From Conchiformibius kuhniae DSM 17694 (GTDB taxonomy: Bacteria > Pseudomonadota > Gammaproteobacteria > Burkholderiales > Neisseriaceae), in the NCBI RefSeq assembly GCF_000428785.1, contig NZ_AUAP01000003.1:83079-147078 (forward strand): a stretch of 64,000 bases of DNA, given 5' to 3'. The translations under genes and the position numbers were made by a program. Positions 25,036 through 32,246 of this stretch are shown here, in pieces (positions within the stretch are counted from its first letter, which is position 1; each line of letters starts with the position of its first letter). Below the pieces are notes generated by a model. The model searched no databases. It was not told where the DNA came from and worked only from the letters and a program-made list of their open reading frames with translations.

Positions 25036-25170
25036 GTTTCAACGCATGGGGCTGCACATAAAGCGCAGCCCCGTGCCTTGCCCCGATTCGGACGGGTTTG
25101 CGCCTCGACCGAATAATCAAGCGATTTTACCGCCGTGAACGGCGGGGTTTCCAACCGAAAAGGAATTTTG
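25036..25170 (+). repeat. Repeat B, copy 3 (leader of the flavoprotein gene)
   Basis: Complete copy from GTTTCAACGCATGGGGCTGC to CCGAAAAGGAATTTTG, ending immediately before ATG 25171. The hairpin CCGCCGTGAACGGCGG is kept. Confidence 0.88.
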
Positions 25171-26565
25171 ATGAAGATTTTGCATGCGGATGTGGCGGTT
25201 TTGGGCGGCGGCAGTGCGGGAATGAATGCGTTCCGCAATGCCCGACAGTTTACCGACAATGTGTATCTGATTGAGGGCGCACAGTTCGGCACCACCTGCG
25301 CCCGTGTGGGCTGTATGCCGTCCAAGCTGCTGATTGCGGCTGCCGATGCCCGCCACCATGCTTTGCACACCGCGCCCTTTGGCGTGCGGGTGGACGAAGG
25401 CGCGGTGCGGGTGGACGGCAGGGCGGTGATGGCGCGGGTGAAAAGCGAGCGCGACCGTTTTGTCGGCTTTGTGCTGGAAGATGTGGAAGCGTGGCCGCAG
25501 GAGCGGCGCATCATGGGTCATGCCCGTTTTGTGGACGAACACACGGTGCAGGTGGGCGACCACACCCGCATTCACGCCGAACGCATTGTGATTGCCACCG
25601 GTTCGCGCCCGACCGTGCTGCCGCAGTGGCAGGCGTTGGGCGACAAATTGATTGTCAATGACGATGTGTTTGCGTGGGACACGCTGCCGCAGCGCGTGGC
25701 GGTGTTCGGCACGGGCGTGATTGGCTTGGAGCTGGGACAGGCGTTGAGCCGCTTGGGGGTGGAAGTGGCGGTGTTCGGGCGCAGCGCGTCCGTTGGCGGC
25801 ATCAGCGACCCGCAAGTGCGCGCCGAAGCGGAACAGATTTTTGCGCAGGAATTCCCCCTGTATCTGAACACGCAAACCGAAGCATCGTTGCAAGACGGCG
25901 GCGTGCGCGTGGATTGGCGGCGCGAGGACGGCGAAAGCGGCACGTTTGCCGCCGATTATGTGCTGGCGGCGGCGGGGCGCACCCCCAATACCGACAACAT
26001 CGGCTTGGAAAACCTCAACATCGCCACCGATGCGCGCGGCGTACCGCTTGCCGACCCGCACACCATGCAAACCTCCCTGCCGCACATCTTCATTGCCGGC
26101 GACGCGTCCGACCAAATCCCCCTGCTGCACGAAGCCTCCGACCAAGGCAAAATCGCCGGCACCAACGCGGGCGCGTATCCCGACATTCGTGCGGGCTTGC
26201 GGCGCAGCCTGATTGGCGTGGTGTTCAGCGACCCGCAAATCATGGTGGCGGGGGCGCGTTTTGCCCGATTGCAGGCGCAGTTTGGCGACAACATGGTGAG
26301 CGGCACGGTGTCGTTTGCCAATCAGGGGCGCAGCCGCGTGATGCGCGTCAATCGCGGACGTTTGCACGTTTATGCCGAACGCGGGACGGGGCGTTTTCTG
26401 GGTGCGGAAATGGTCGGGCCTGCCGCCGAACACATCGCCCACCTGCTCGCATGGGCGCACCAGCAGCACATGACCGTGCCGCAAATGCTCGACATGCCGT
26501 TTTACCACCCCGTGATTGAAGAAGGCTTGCGTACCGCCCTGCGCGATGCGGCGGCGAAATTGTGA
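25171..26565 (+). CDS. FAD-dependent disulfide oxidoreductase, dihydrolipoamide dehydrogenase-like
   Basis: A 464-residue flavoprotein of the pyridine nucleotide-disulfide family. VAVLGGGSAGMNAFRNAR binds FAD; GTTCARVGCMPSK holds the redox Cys pair (CxxxxC, about residues 45-50); VAVFGTGVIGLELGQALSRL binds NAD(P)H; HIFIAGDASDQIPLLHEA is the second FAD contact; and HPVIEE near the C-terminus gives the catalytic His-Glu pair. It lacks the lipoyl domain and is not beside 2-oxoacid dehydrogenase genes, so its substrate is open. The start is fixed by repeat B (AAGGA, six bases, ATG). Transcription may be controlled by the structured region upstream. Confidence 0.88.
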   Translation: MKILHADVAVLGGGSAGMNAFRNARQFTDNVYLIEGAQFGTTCARVGCMPSKLLIAAADARHHALHTAPFGVRVDEGAVRVDGRAVMARVKSERDRFVGFVLEDVEAWPQERRIMGHARFVDEHTVQVGDHTRIHAERIVIATGSRPTVLPQWQALGDKLIVNDDVFAWDTLPQRVAVFGTGVIGLELGQALSRLGVEVAVFGRSASVGGISDPQVRAEAEQIFAQEFPLYLNTQTEASLQDGGVRVDWRREDGESGTFAADYVLAAAGRTPNTDNIGLENLNIATDARGVPLADPHTMQTSLPHIFIAGDASDQIPLLHEASDQGKIAGTNAGAYPDIRAGLRRSLIGVVFSDPQIMVAGARFARLQAQFGDNMVSGTVSFANQGRSRVMRVNRGRLHVYAERGTGRFLGAEMVGPAAEHIAHLLAWAHQQHMTVPQMLDMPFYHPVIEEGLRTALRDAAAKL

Positions 26566-26583
26566 AATTAGCCCGTCCGATTG

Positions 26584-26611
26584 TTGGCATCGGGCGGGGC
26601 GCGGATAACAT
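26584..26611 (+). promoter_or_regulatory. Possible promoter of the acp pair
   Basis: -35 TTGGCA, 16 bases, -10 TAACAT, about 150 bases before the first acp ATG. It partly overlaps a GC-rich hairpin behind the flavoprotein gene. Confidence 0.3.
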
Positions 26612-26763
26612 AATCCCGTCTTGCGTCAAGCCTTGTAAAGTTCCGAAAGGCTGCTGGACGCGGGCAGGGCGGGCGCGTAATATCCGCATCAGCCGAACGG
26701 GACGGCAAGCACTTTCCCGCACAACAAACCCAACCCTTTTTACTTTTTGATAAGGAATATGTG

Positions 26764-27141
26764 ATGAAAGCCCTGAAAATTTTTTCCGCCGTTGCCCTGT
26801 CTGCCGGTTTGATTGCCTCTGCCAACGCTGCCGTTGACGCCAACAAAATCACCAAGCGTGCCACCGTAAGCTACACCTGCCAAGGCGGCAAACACCTGAA
26901 CGTAAACTACGGCTTCAACGCCGCCGGCGTACCCGTTACCGCCACCGCCCGCATCGACGGTCAAAACCGCGTGATGCGCTACGACCTGAACCGCTCCGAC
27001 CGTGTGGAAACTTCCTTCAAAGACGCGCGCGGTTACACCTTGAGCGGCAACGAAATCAACAGCCGCAACTACCGCAAAGCCGGCGTGATGGTTACTTCGC
27101 CGCGCAACCAAGTCGTATTCAAATCCTGCGCCGCCAACTGA
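26764..27141 (+). CDS. ACP-type lysozyme inhibitor/adhesin, copy 1
   Basis: A 125-residue secreted protein of the neisserial adhesin complex protein (ACP, MliC-like) family. The signal peptide ends SANA (about residue 22). The mature part shows VSYTCQGGKHLNVNYGFNAA, with a Cys matched by FKSC at the C-terminus for the single disulfide. In Neisseria, ACP inhibits host C-type lysozyme and helps adhesion. AAGGA lies seven bases before ATG 26764; the GTG just upstream is rejected. It is followed 87 bases later by a close paralogue. Confidence 0.85.
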   Translation: MKALKIFSAVALSAGLIASANAAVDANKITKRATVSYTCQGGKHLNVNYGFNAAGVPVTATARIDGQNRVMRYDLNRSDRVETSFKDARGYTLSGNEINSRNYRKAGVMVTSPRNQVVFKSCAAN

Positions 27142-27228
27142 TGACGCGGCACGGACGCGCCCGTGAAAGCGGGCGCAAGCCCCGCCAATCTTTTAAAAAA
27201 CCAAAACCCTTGAATTAAGGAAAAGATG

Positions 27229-27606
27229 ATGAAAGCCCTGAAAATTTTCTCTGCCGTTGCCCTGTCTGCCGGTCTGATTGCTTCTGCCAACGCCGCCATC
27301 GATGCCAACAAAATCACCAAGCGCGGCACGGTGAACTACAGTTGCCAAGGCGGCAAACGCGTTACCGTAAACTACGGCTTCAACGCTGCGGGCGTTCCCG
27401 TTACCGCTACGGCGCGTGTGGACGGCAAAAACCGTGTGATGCGTTACGACTTGGGACGTTCCGACCGTGTGAGCGCGTTCTTTAAAGACGCACGCGGTTA
27501 CCGCTTGGGTGCGGGCGAGCTGACCAGCCGCAATTTCCGCAAATCCAGCGTGATGATTACTTCGCCGCGCAATCAAATTTTGTTCAAAAGCTGCATGCCG
27601 CGTTAA
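27229..27606 (+). CDS. ACP-type lysozyme inhibitor/adhesin, copy 2
   Basis: A 125-residue paralogue of the preceding gene, with the same signal peptide, YSCQGGKRVTVNYGFNAAG, GYRLGAGELTSRNFRKSS and C-terminal FKSCMPR. The two copies are nearly identical in the first 30 residues and differ more in the last third, suggesting a tandem duplication followed by divergence. Two ATGs are in tandem; the second (27229) matches the spacing in copy 1. A terminator follows, so the pair forms a short operon. Confidence 0.85.
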   Translation: MKALKIFSAVALSAGLIASANAAIDANKITKRGTVNYSCQGGKRVTVNYGFNAAGVPVTATARVDGKNRVMRYDLGRSDRVSAFFKDARGYRLGAGELTSRNFRKSSVMITSPRNQILFKSCMPR

Positions 27607-27624
27607 TTGATGAACGCGTAACCG

Positions 27625-27658
27625 CGCCCGCCGTTGTTGTTTGACGGCGGGCGTTTTT
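27625..27658 (+). terminator. Terminator after the acp pair
   Basis: CGCCCGCCGT and ACGGCGGGCG with a nine-base loop, then five T. It also lies nine bases beyond the stop of convergent hutG. Confidence 0.88.
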
Positions 27659-27666
27659 GTTTGGTT

Positions 27667-28617
27667 TCAGCGCCAATCCTGCCAAAGCTGCCACAACAGC
27701 CGCGCCGCCGTCCGCGCCGCGTTTCCTGCATCATCGTATTGCGGATTGAATTCCACCACATCGGCGGCGCAGGTTTTGCCGCTCTGCACAATCGGGCGCA
27801 ACAGGTGCAGCAGCAGCTCGAGCGGTATCCCCAGCGCGGCGGGCGCGGACACGGCGGGCATTTGCGCGGCAGGCAGCACGTCCAAATCAATCGTCAAATA
27901 AATCAAATCGCTGTCGGCACAAAGTTGCGCCAAGCGTGCCGTTAAAGCGGCGGCGTTGCCCCAATGCACGTCCGTGTCCCAAATCATCTCCACGCCCAAA
28001 GCGGCGGCATCGTCCAGCAACGCGGCGGTGTTGGCGGCGCGGCTGACGCCGATGCAGGTGTAGGCAAATTCGCGCCCTTGCGCCCGCGCCAATGCCGCCA
28101 GTTGCGCGAACGGCGTGCCGGAAGTGGCGCGGTCGGCGCGGCGCAAATCCAAATGCGGGTCAAAATTGATGATGCGGATGCGGCGGTGCGGGAATGCGTC
28201 AAACAGCCCCTTGCCGTGCGCGAACGCCGTTTCGTGTCCGCCGCCGAGTACCAAAGTGCGCCCGCCGTGGCGGTGGATTTCGGTAACGGCGGCGGCGAAA
28301 CCGTTTTGACCTTGTTCCAAATCATTGCCCGAATAGGAAAAATCGCCGCCGTCCAATAAGGGTCGCGGCGCGGCATGGGCGGCGGTGTTTGCCAAGGCGC
28401 GGCGCAACACGGGCGGCGCGGCGGCCGCACCGGTGCGCCCCTGATTGCGGCGTACGCCTTCATCGCTGCAAAAACCGAGCAGCACGGTTTTCCCGTCCGC
28501 GTGTTCGGGCTGCCACGCGTTCAGGCATTCAATCGTTTGAAACAGGCGCAGCGCGGACGGGCTTTCGCAGCGGTCATCGCGCCCTTGCCACACATCACCG
28601 GCAACAGCATGCCACAT
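27667..28617 (-). CDS. hutG: Formimidoylglutamase
   Basis: A 316-residue binuclear-manganese enzyme of the arginase/ureohydrolase family. Ligand motifs are LVLGGGHETAFAHG (His), INFDPHLDLR (Asp-His-Asp) and TIDLDVLPAAQMPAVSAPA (Asp pair). It cleaves N-formimino-glutamate to glutamate and formamide, the last step of the hut pathway. The context with hutI, hutU and hutH favours this over arginase. Three ATGs are in tandem; the third (28617) has AAGGA at the right distance. It is the only hut gene beside the acp pair and may be transcribed with the next two upstream genes. Confidence 0.92.
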   Translation of the reverse strand: MWHAVAGDVWQGRDDRCESPSALRLFQTIECLNAWQPEHADGKTVLLGFCSDEGVRRNQGRTGAAAAPPVLRRALANTAAHAAPRPLLDGGDFSYSGNDLEQGQNGFAAAVTEIHRHGGRTLVLGGGHETAFAHGKGLFDAFPHRRIRIINFDPHLDLRRADRATSGTPFAQLAALARAQGREFAYTCIGVSRAANTAALLDDAAALGVEMIWDTDVHWGNAAALTARLAQLCADSDLIYLTIDLDVLPAAQMPAVSAPAALGIPLELLLHLLRPIVQSGKTCAADVVEFNPQYDDAGNAARTAARLLWQLWQDWR

Positions 28618-28743
28618 CATCATTCCTTTTTGAAATAAAAAAATCATCGCCGGCAATGCCTGTGGTGCTGCCGGCAGCGCATCGATTCGCGCCCGTTCGG
28701 GCAACGGCAACTGAAAATGCCGTTTTTATGTTTGATGACGCCA

Positions 28744-29067
28744 TCAGTGGAAATTTTTGCGGGTTTTATGGCTGTCGTACTGGTAGCAGGTGATGATGGT
28801 ATTTTCGCACTCGACCACCACTAAGCCGCCTTTATCCAAAATCTGCTTCAATATTTTCAAGTCTTGTTGCAAAACGTGTATTTCGGCATGGGCGGCGGTT
28901 TTGGCAAGGGCTTTGTGGCAATCGTCAATGATTCTGTTCAGCATGCGCTTGTTGAGAAAGTAATAATCGTGGCGGACATCGCCGTATTTCAACACCATTT
29001 CAATTTGACGCTGGGTGATGCCGCGCTGGTTCATTCTTTGATTGGCATGGAAAGATAGGGTTTGCAT
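28744..29067 (-). CDS. DUF4258-like small protein
   Basis: A 107-residue protein whose N-terminus LSFHANQRMNQRGITQRQIE followed by MVLKYGD matches the DUF4258 pattern (HA..RM..RGI), a fold related to RelE/HigB toxins. The remainder is helical and Lys-rich, ending YQYDSHKTRKNFH. No antitoxin-like partner is adjacent on this strand. It could be a solitary toxin-like or RNA-binding protein. The ATG at 29067 is the family-consistent start; the ribosome-binding site is poor. Confidence 0.55.
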   Translation of the reverse strand: MQTLSFHANQRMNQRGITQRQIEMVLKYGDVRHDYYFLNKRMLNRIIDDCHKALAKTAAHAEIHVLQQDLKILKQILDKGGLVVVECENTIITCYQYDSHKTRKNFH

Positions 29068-29199
29068 GATTGGCTCTGATGTTCTTCCAAAGCCGGAAAT
29101 TGTATTGATGATGCCCGATGGTGTCAAATTTAATCGTTATTGTTTTCAATGGATTGATGTGTTGCTTGGTGCGGGTAAGCACTTATGTGCGGGCGCATT

Positions 29200-29270
29200 G
29201 CCAATTGCCTGCAAAACCACTGTGCGGGCATGACGGTGCAAAGGTTTTTCGGTTAATTGATGACGCACCC
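29200..29270. repeat. Repeat A, right half only
   Basis: A degenerate dRS3 part (GTGCGGGCATGACGG), then TTTTTCGGTTAATTGATGACGCACCC ends at 29270 and is followed by TA. The element end encodes the last residues (GCVIN and stop) of the minus-strand 112-residue protein. The part between 29068 and 29200 shows no feature I recognise. Confidence 0.6.
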
Positions 29271-29591
29271 TATAAGATGGGCTTGAAACTCGGCGCAATC
29301 GATGATTTGGTGGGGGAAATGTTTTTGGAAATCCTGATAAGTCAGGTGGTTGTCCGTCCAATAGCCGTAGTTTCGCGCATCGGGGGTTTTGATGATGACC
29401 CGTCCCGCCGCGTCCAAGCCGATTTCGCGCACGGGGGCTTGGTCGGCGGCTTCAAAGGCGAGCAGCCATGTGCAAACCAAGTGGATTTGCGGTTCAAAAT
29501 CGGGATTGGCGCATGGCAGCAGGCGCAGCAACAGGCGTTGCCACCACGCATCGGGCGGGGCGGGTTCGGTGCGGATTTTTAAGTAGAGCAT
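29253..29591 (-). CDS. Uncharacterised protein coupled to hutI
   Basis: A 112-residue acidic protein I do not recognise. It has no signal peptide or membrane segment. Notable parts are AWWQRLLLRLLPCANPDFEP, GLDAAGRVIIKTPDARNYGY and YQDFQKHFPHQIID. The ATG lies two bases after the hutI stop (TGAAATG), inside a DNA uptake sequence, which argues for translational coupling. The last five residues are encoded by the end of repeat A, so the C-terminus may be a truncation product. A role in histidine use is inferred only from position. Confidence 0.55.
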   Translation of the reverse strand: MLYLKIRTEPAPPDAWWQRLLLRLLPCANPDFEPQIHLVCTWLLAFEAADQAPVREIGLDAAGRVIIKTPDARNYGYWTDNHLTYQDFQKHFPHQIIDCAEFQAHLIGCVIN

Positions 29592-29606
29592 TTCAGGCAG
29601 CCTGAA
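29592..29606. repeat. DNA uptake sequence encoding the C-terminus of HutI
   Basis: TTCAGGCAGCCTGAA reads AGGCTGCCTGAA on the minus strand and AGGCAGCCTGAA (the Kingella dialect) on the plus strand. On the hutI strand it encodes Gln-Ala-Ala-stop. Confidence 0.8.
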
Positions 29607-30801
29607 TGTTGCCGTGCAGCACCCGTTCGCGCAGCAGGGGGCGGAACGGTTCGTAAACAATATCCACAGGCGTGTCGGTGTCCCAAATATTGAAATGCGC
29701 GGGTTTGCCCGCCGCCAGTGTGCCGAAGTCATGTTCGCGGCGCAGGGCGCGGGCGGCGTGGACGGTTACGCCCTGCCATGCTTCCAATGGGGTCAGCCCG
29801 AATTGCACGCACGCCATGTTCATCGCCAAACGCAGCGAAGCAAACGGGCCGGTACCCGGATTGAAGTCGGTGGCGACCGCCATCGGTACGCGGTATTCGC
29901 GCAGCAGCGACACGGGCGGCTTTTGCGTTTCGCGCAGAAAATAATACGCGCCGGGCAGCAACACCGCCACCGTTCCTGCCCGCGCCATCGCCGCCACGCC
30001 CGCTTCGTCCAAATATTCAATGTGGTCGGCCGACCAGCCGCCGTAACGCGCCACCAATGCGCTGCCGCCCTGCAAACTCAATTGTTCGGTATGCCCTTTG
30101 ACGGGAATGTTCAAAGCGCGGGCTGCCTGAAACAGTTTTTCGGTTTGCGCGGCGGTGAAGCCCACCGTTTCGCAAAACACGTCCACGCACTCAAACAAGC
30201 CTTGTGCCCACAGTTCCGGCATGATTTTATCAATCACCACATCAAGATAATCATCACCGCGCCCCGCATATTCGGGCGGAACGGCGTGGGCGGCGAGCAG
30301 GGTGGCGCTGACTTCCGCCGCGCCGCTTGCCTTGATGCGTTGCGCCACGCGCAGCATTTTCGCTTCGCTGTCCAAATCCAAGCCGTAGCCGGATTTGATT
30401 TCCACCAAGCCTACGCCGTCCGCCAGCAGGGTGGTGAGGCGTTGCGCCGCCAAGCGGTAGAGTTCGTCTTCGCCGGTGGCGCGGGTGGCGCGGACGGTGT
30501 GGTTGATGCCGCCGCCTTCGGCGCTGATTTGCTGGTAGGACACGCCGTTTTGACGGCGTTCCCATTCGGCGGCGCGGCTGCCGCCGAATACGAGATGGGT
30601 GTGGCAGTCAATCAGGCTGGGGGTGAGCAGTGCGCCGTGCAGTTCGCGCACGCGTTTGGCGTGCAGCGTGCCGGTGGGGGCGATGGCGGTGATGCGGCCG
30701 TTTTCGGTGAGTACGTCGTGGGCGGGCAGCAGGCCGTAGGGATTGTCGGGGGCGGATTGCAGGGTGGCAACGGCGGCGTTGCGCCAAAGGGTTTGCGGCA
30801 T
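29593..30801 (-). CDS. hutI: Imidazolonepropionase
   Basis: A 402-residue metal-dependent amidohydrolase that opens 4-imidazolone-5-propionate to N-formimino-glutamate. LTPSLIDCHTHLVFGGSRAA (about residues 58-77) carries the metal His pair, and LAAHAVPPEY, VKGHTEQLS and ATDFNPGTGP the remaining ligands. Length and motifs are typical of HutI. The gene is first in a minus-strand run hutI, 112-residue protein, DUF4258, hutG. The C-terminal QAA is written by a DNA uptake sequence. No HutC-type palindrome is visible upstream. Confidence 0.95.
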   Translation of the reverse strand: MPQTLWRNAAVATLQSAPDNPYGLLPAHDVLTENGRITAIAPTGTLHAKRVRELHGALLTPSLIDCHTHLVFGGSRAAEWERRQNGVSYQQISAEGGGINHTVRATRATGEDELYRLAAQRLTTLLADGVGLVEIKSGYGLDLDSEAKMLRVAQRIKASGAAEVSATLLAAHAVPPEYAGRGDDYLDVVIDKIMPELWAQGLFECVDVFCETVGFTAAQTEKLFQAARALNIPVKGHTEQLSLQGGSALVARYGGWSADHIEYLDEAGVAAMARAGTVAVLLPGAYYFLRETQKPPVSLLREYRVPMAVATDFNPGTGPFASLRLAMNMACVQFGLTPLEAWQGVTVHAARALRREHDFGTLAAGKPAHFNIWDTDTPVDIVYEPFRPLLRERVLHGNIQAA

Positions 30802-30884
30802 GGCGGGACTTTCTGCGGCGGTTGGAAAACAGTGGCGTATTATAGGGGAAAAACGGCGCGGGTGTGGGCTTGCCGGGGCGCGCC

Positions 30885-31070
30885 GTCAATTAGCCGAAAA
30901 ACCTTTGCACCGTCATTTCCGTGCAGACGGGAAGCCAAAACAAGTTCAAATAAACCTTGAAAAAATATTGCGTGCAGGTTGTCGGACGGTGGATTCCCGC
31001 CTGCGCGGGCATAACGGTATTTTTGTATTATGCTGATTTTCAGCGTAAAAGTTTAAATGATGACGCACCC
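30885..31070. repeat. Repeat A, reverse-oriented copy
   Basis: The left part CCGTCAATTAGCCGAAAAAC is the inverse of the usual right end; degenerate dRS3 copies lie near 30913 and 30992; the other end AAATGATGACGCACCC finishes at 31070 and is followed by TA. The final C and TA are the TAG stop of the minus-strand EIIC-like gene. Confidence 0.75.
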
Positions 31071-32083
31071 TAGCTTCGCAGTGTCAAGTCGCCTTCGCGT
31101 ATCCAGCCGATGCGGCGCAGGGGCGCGGCAATCAGCAAGGTCAGCGCGGCGGGCAGGACGAAGTGCAGCAGTATGACGGCAAACCACACGGCAGGGGCGT
31201 TGCCCATGGCGGCGAAGGTGCCGATTTGTCCGACCAGTCCGCTTGTGCCCATGCCGGCGCCGGCGGGAATGTTGCTCATGTTGAAGCCGAGTACCGCCAC
31301 CGGTCCGAGTATCGCGCCCGTCAGGGTCGGCGGCAGCCAGATGCGCGGGTTGTTGATGATGTTGGGCATTTGCAGCATGCTGGTGCCCAAGCCCTGACCG
31401 AGCAGCCCGCCCCAGCCGTTTTCGCGAAAACCCATCACGGCAAAACCGACCATTTGGGCGCAACAGCCGACCGTTGCCGCACCCGCCGCCGCGCCGTCCA
31501 GCGACAGGGCAATCGCCAATGCCGCACTGGAAACGGGCAGGGTGAGCAGCATGCCCATCAGCACCGCCACCGCCATGCCCATCAGCAGGGGCTGCCACGC
31601 TACGGCCGCAGTAATCAGTGTGCCCAGTTGGGTCATCAGCGCGGCGGTGAGCGGCCCGACAAATTGGGCGGCTGCCGTTCCCGCCACCAGCGTGACGGCG
31701 GGGGTAACGATGATGTCGGCGGGCGTGGTTTTGCTCACGAGTTTGCCCGCTTCCGCGCCCGCCGCCGCCGCCACAAACGCCCCCACCGGCCCGCCCAATG
31801 CCGCGCCCGCCGTTCCCGTAACCGCGCCGGCAAGCCACACCGCAGGCGGTGCTTTCAAGGCAAACGCCACCCCCGTGCCAATCGCCGCACCCATTGCCGA
31901 TTGCGCCTGCCTGCCCGTTTCCGCCAGCCAAGGCAAATGCAGCCATTCGCCCGCCCCTTTCAAAATCAGCCCGCAAATCAGCGAGCCGAACAAACCCAAT
32001 GCCATAAAATTCACAGCATCGATGCCGTAACGGCGCACACTGAACACAATATCGCGTTCGGCAAGAAAACGGCGCAACGTCAT
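31070..32083 (-). CDS. Orphan PTS EIIC-like membrane protein
   Basis: A 337-residue polytopic protein with about nine to ten hydrophobic segments, matching the PTS_EIIC_2 family (PF13303): MALGLFGSLICGLILKGAGE, then GTSMLQMPNIINNPRIWLPP and NMSNIPAGAGMGTSGLVGQI. No EIIA or EIIB domain or gene is nearby, so phosphotransfer-driven sugar uptake is not supported; such stand-alone proteins have been proposed to act as transporters or regulators. GGAGG sits four bases before ATG 32083. It is transcribed away from hutU, and its TAG stop is shared with repeat A. Confidence 0.75.
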   Translation of the reverse strand: MTLRRFLAERDIVFSVRRYGIDAVNFMALGLFGSLICGLILKGAGEWLHLPWLAETGRQAQSAMGAAIGTGVAFALKAPPAVWLAGAVTGTAGAALGGPVGAFVAAAAGAEAGKLVSKTTPADIIVTPAVTLVAGTAAAQFVGPLTAALMTQLGTLITAAVAWQPLLMGMAVAVLMGMLLTLPVSSAALAIALSLDGAAAGAATVGCCAQMVGFAVMGFRENGWGGLLGQGLGTSMLQMPNIINNPRIWLPPTLTGAILGPVAVLGFNMSNIPAGAGMGTSGLVGQIGTFAAMGNAPAVWFAVILLHFVLPAALTLLIAAPLRRIGWIREGDLTLRS

Positions 32084-32180
32084 AAAACCTCCAGTTCGGG
32101 TCAAGCGTCAGAGCCTGCCAGTTTAATCGAATTTTTGCACTATTGGGAAGCGGTTTGCCCGAAAAAGCACAAGCCAAGCC

Positions 32181-32209
32181 TTGTCGGCAGGCAAAATTTG
32201 CATTATATT
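32181..32209 (+). promoter_or_regulatory. hutU promoter
   Basis: -35 TTGTCG, 17 bases, -10 TATATT at 32204-32209. The predicted transcription start lies inside the downstream palindrome. Confidence 0.6.
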
Positions 32210-32219
32210 GTCTAGACAA
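32208..32219 (+). promoter_or_regulatory. HutC-type operator
   Basis: TTGTCTAGACAA is a perfect 12-base palindrome fitting the GT-N-TA-N-AC core of HutC-subfamily GntR repressors. It overlaps the end of the -10 hexamer and the likely start site, so a bound repressor would block hutU transcription. I found no second copy in the window. Confidence 0.6.
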
Positions 32220-32246
32220 GTTCAACCCCGTTTCAGGAAAATCCAA

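Noticed and set aside
27603..27618. Repeat A end at the stop of the second acp gene (TTAATTGATGAACGCG)
   Set aside because: It is short, carries an insertion, lacks the CGCCC terminus, and no other part of the element is nearby.
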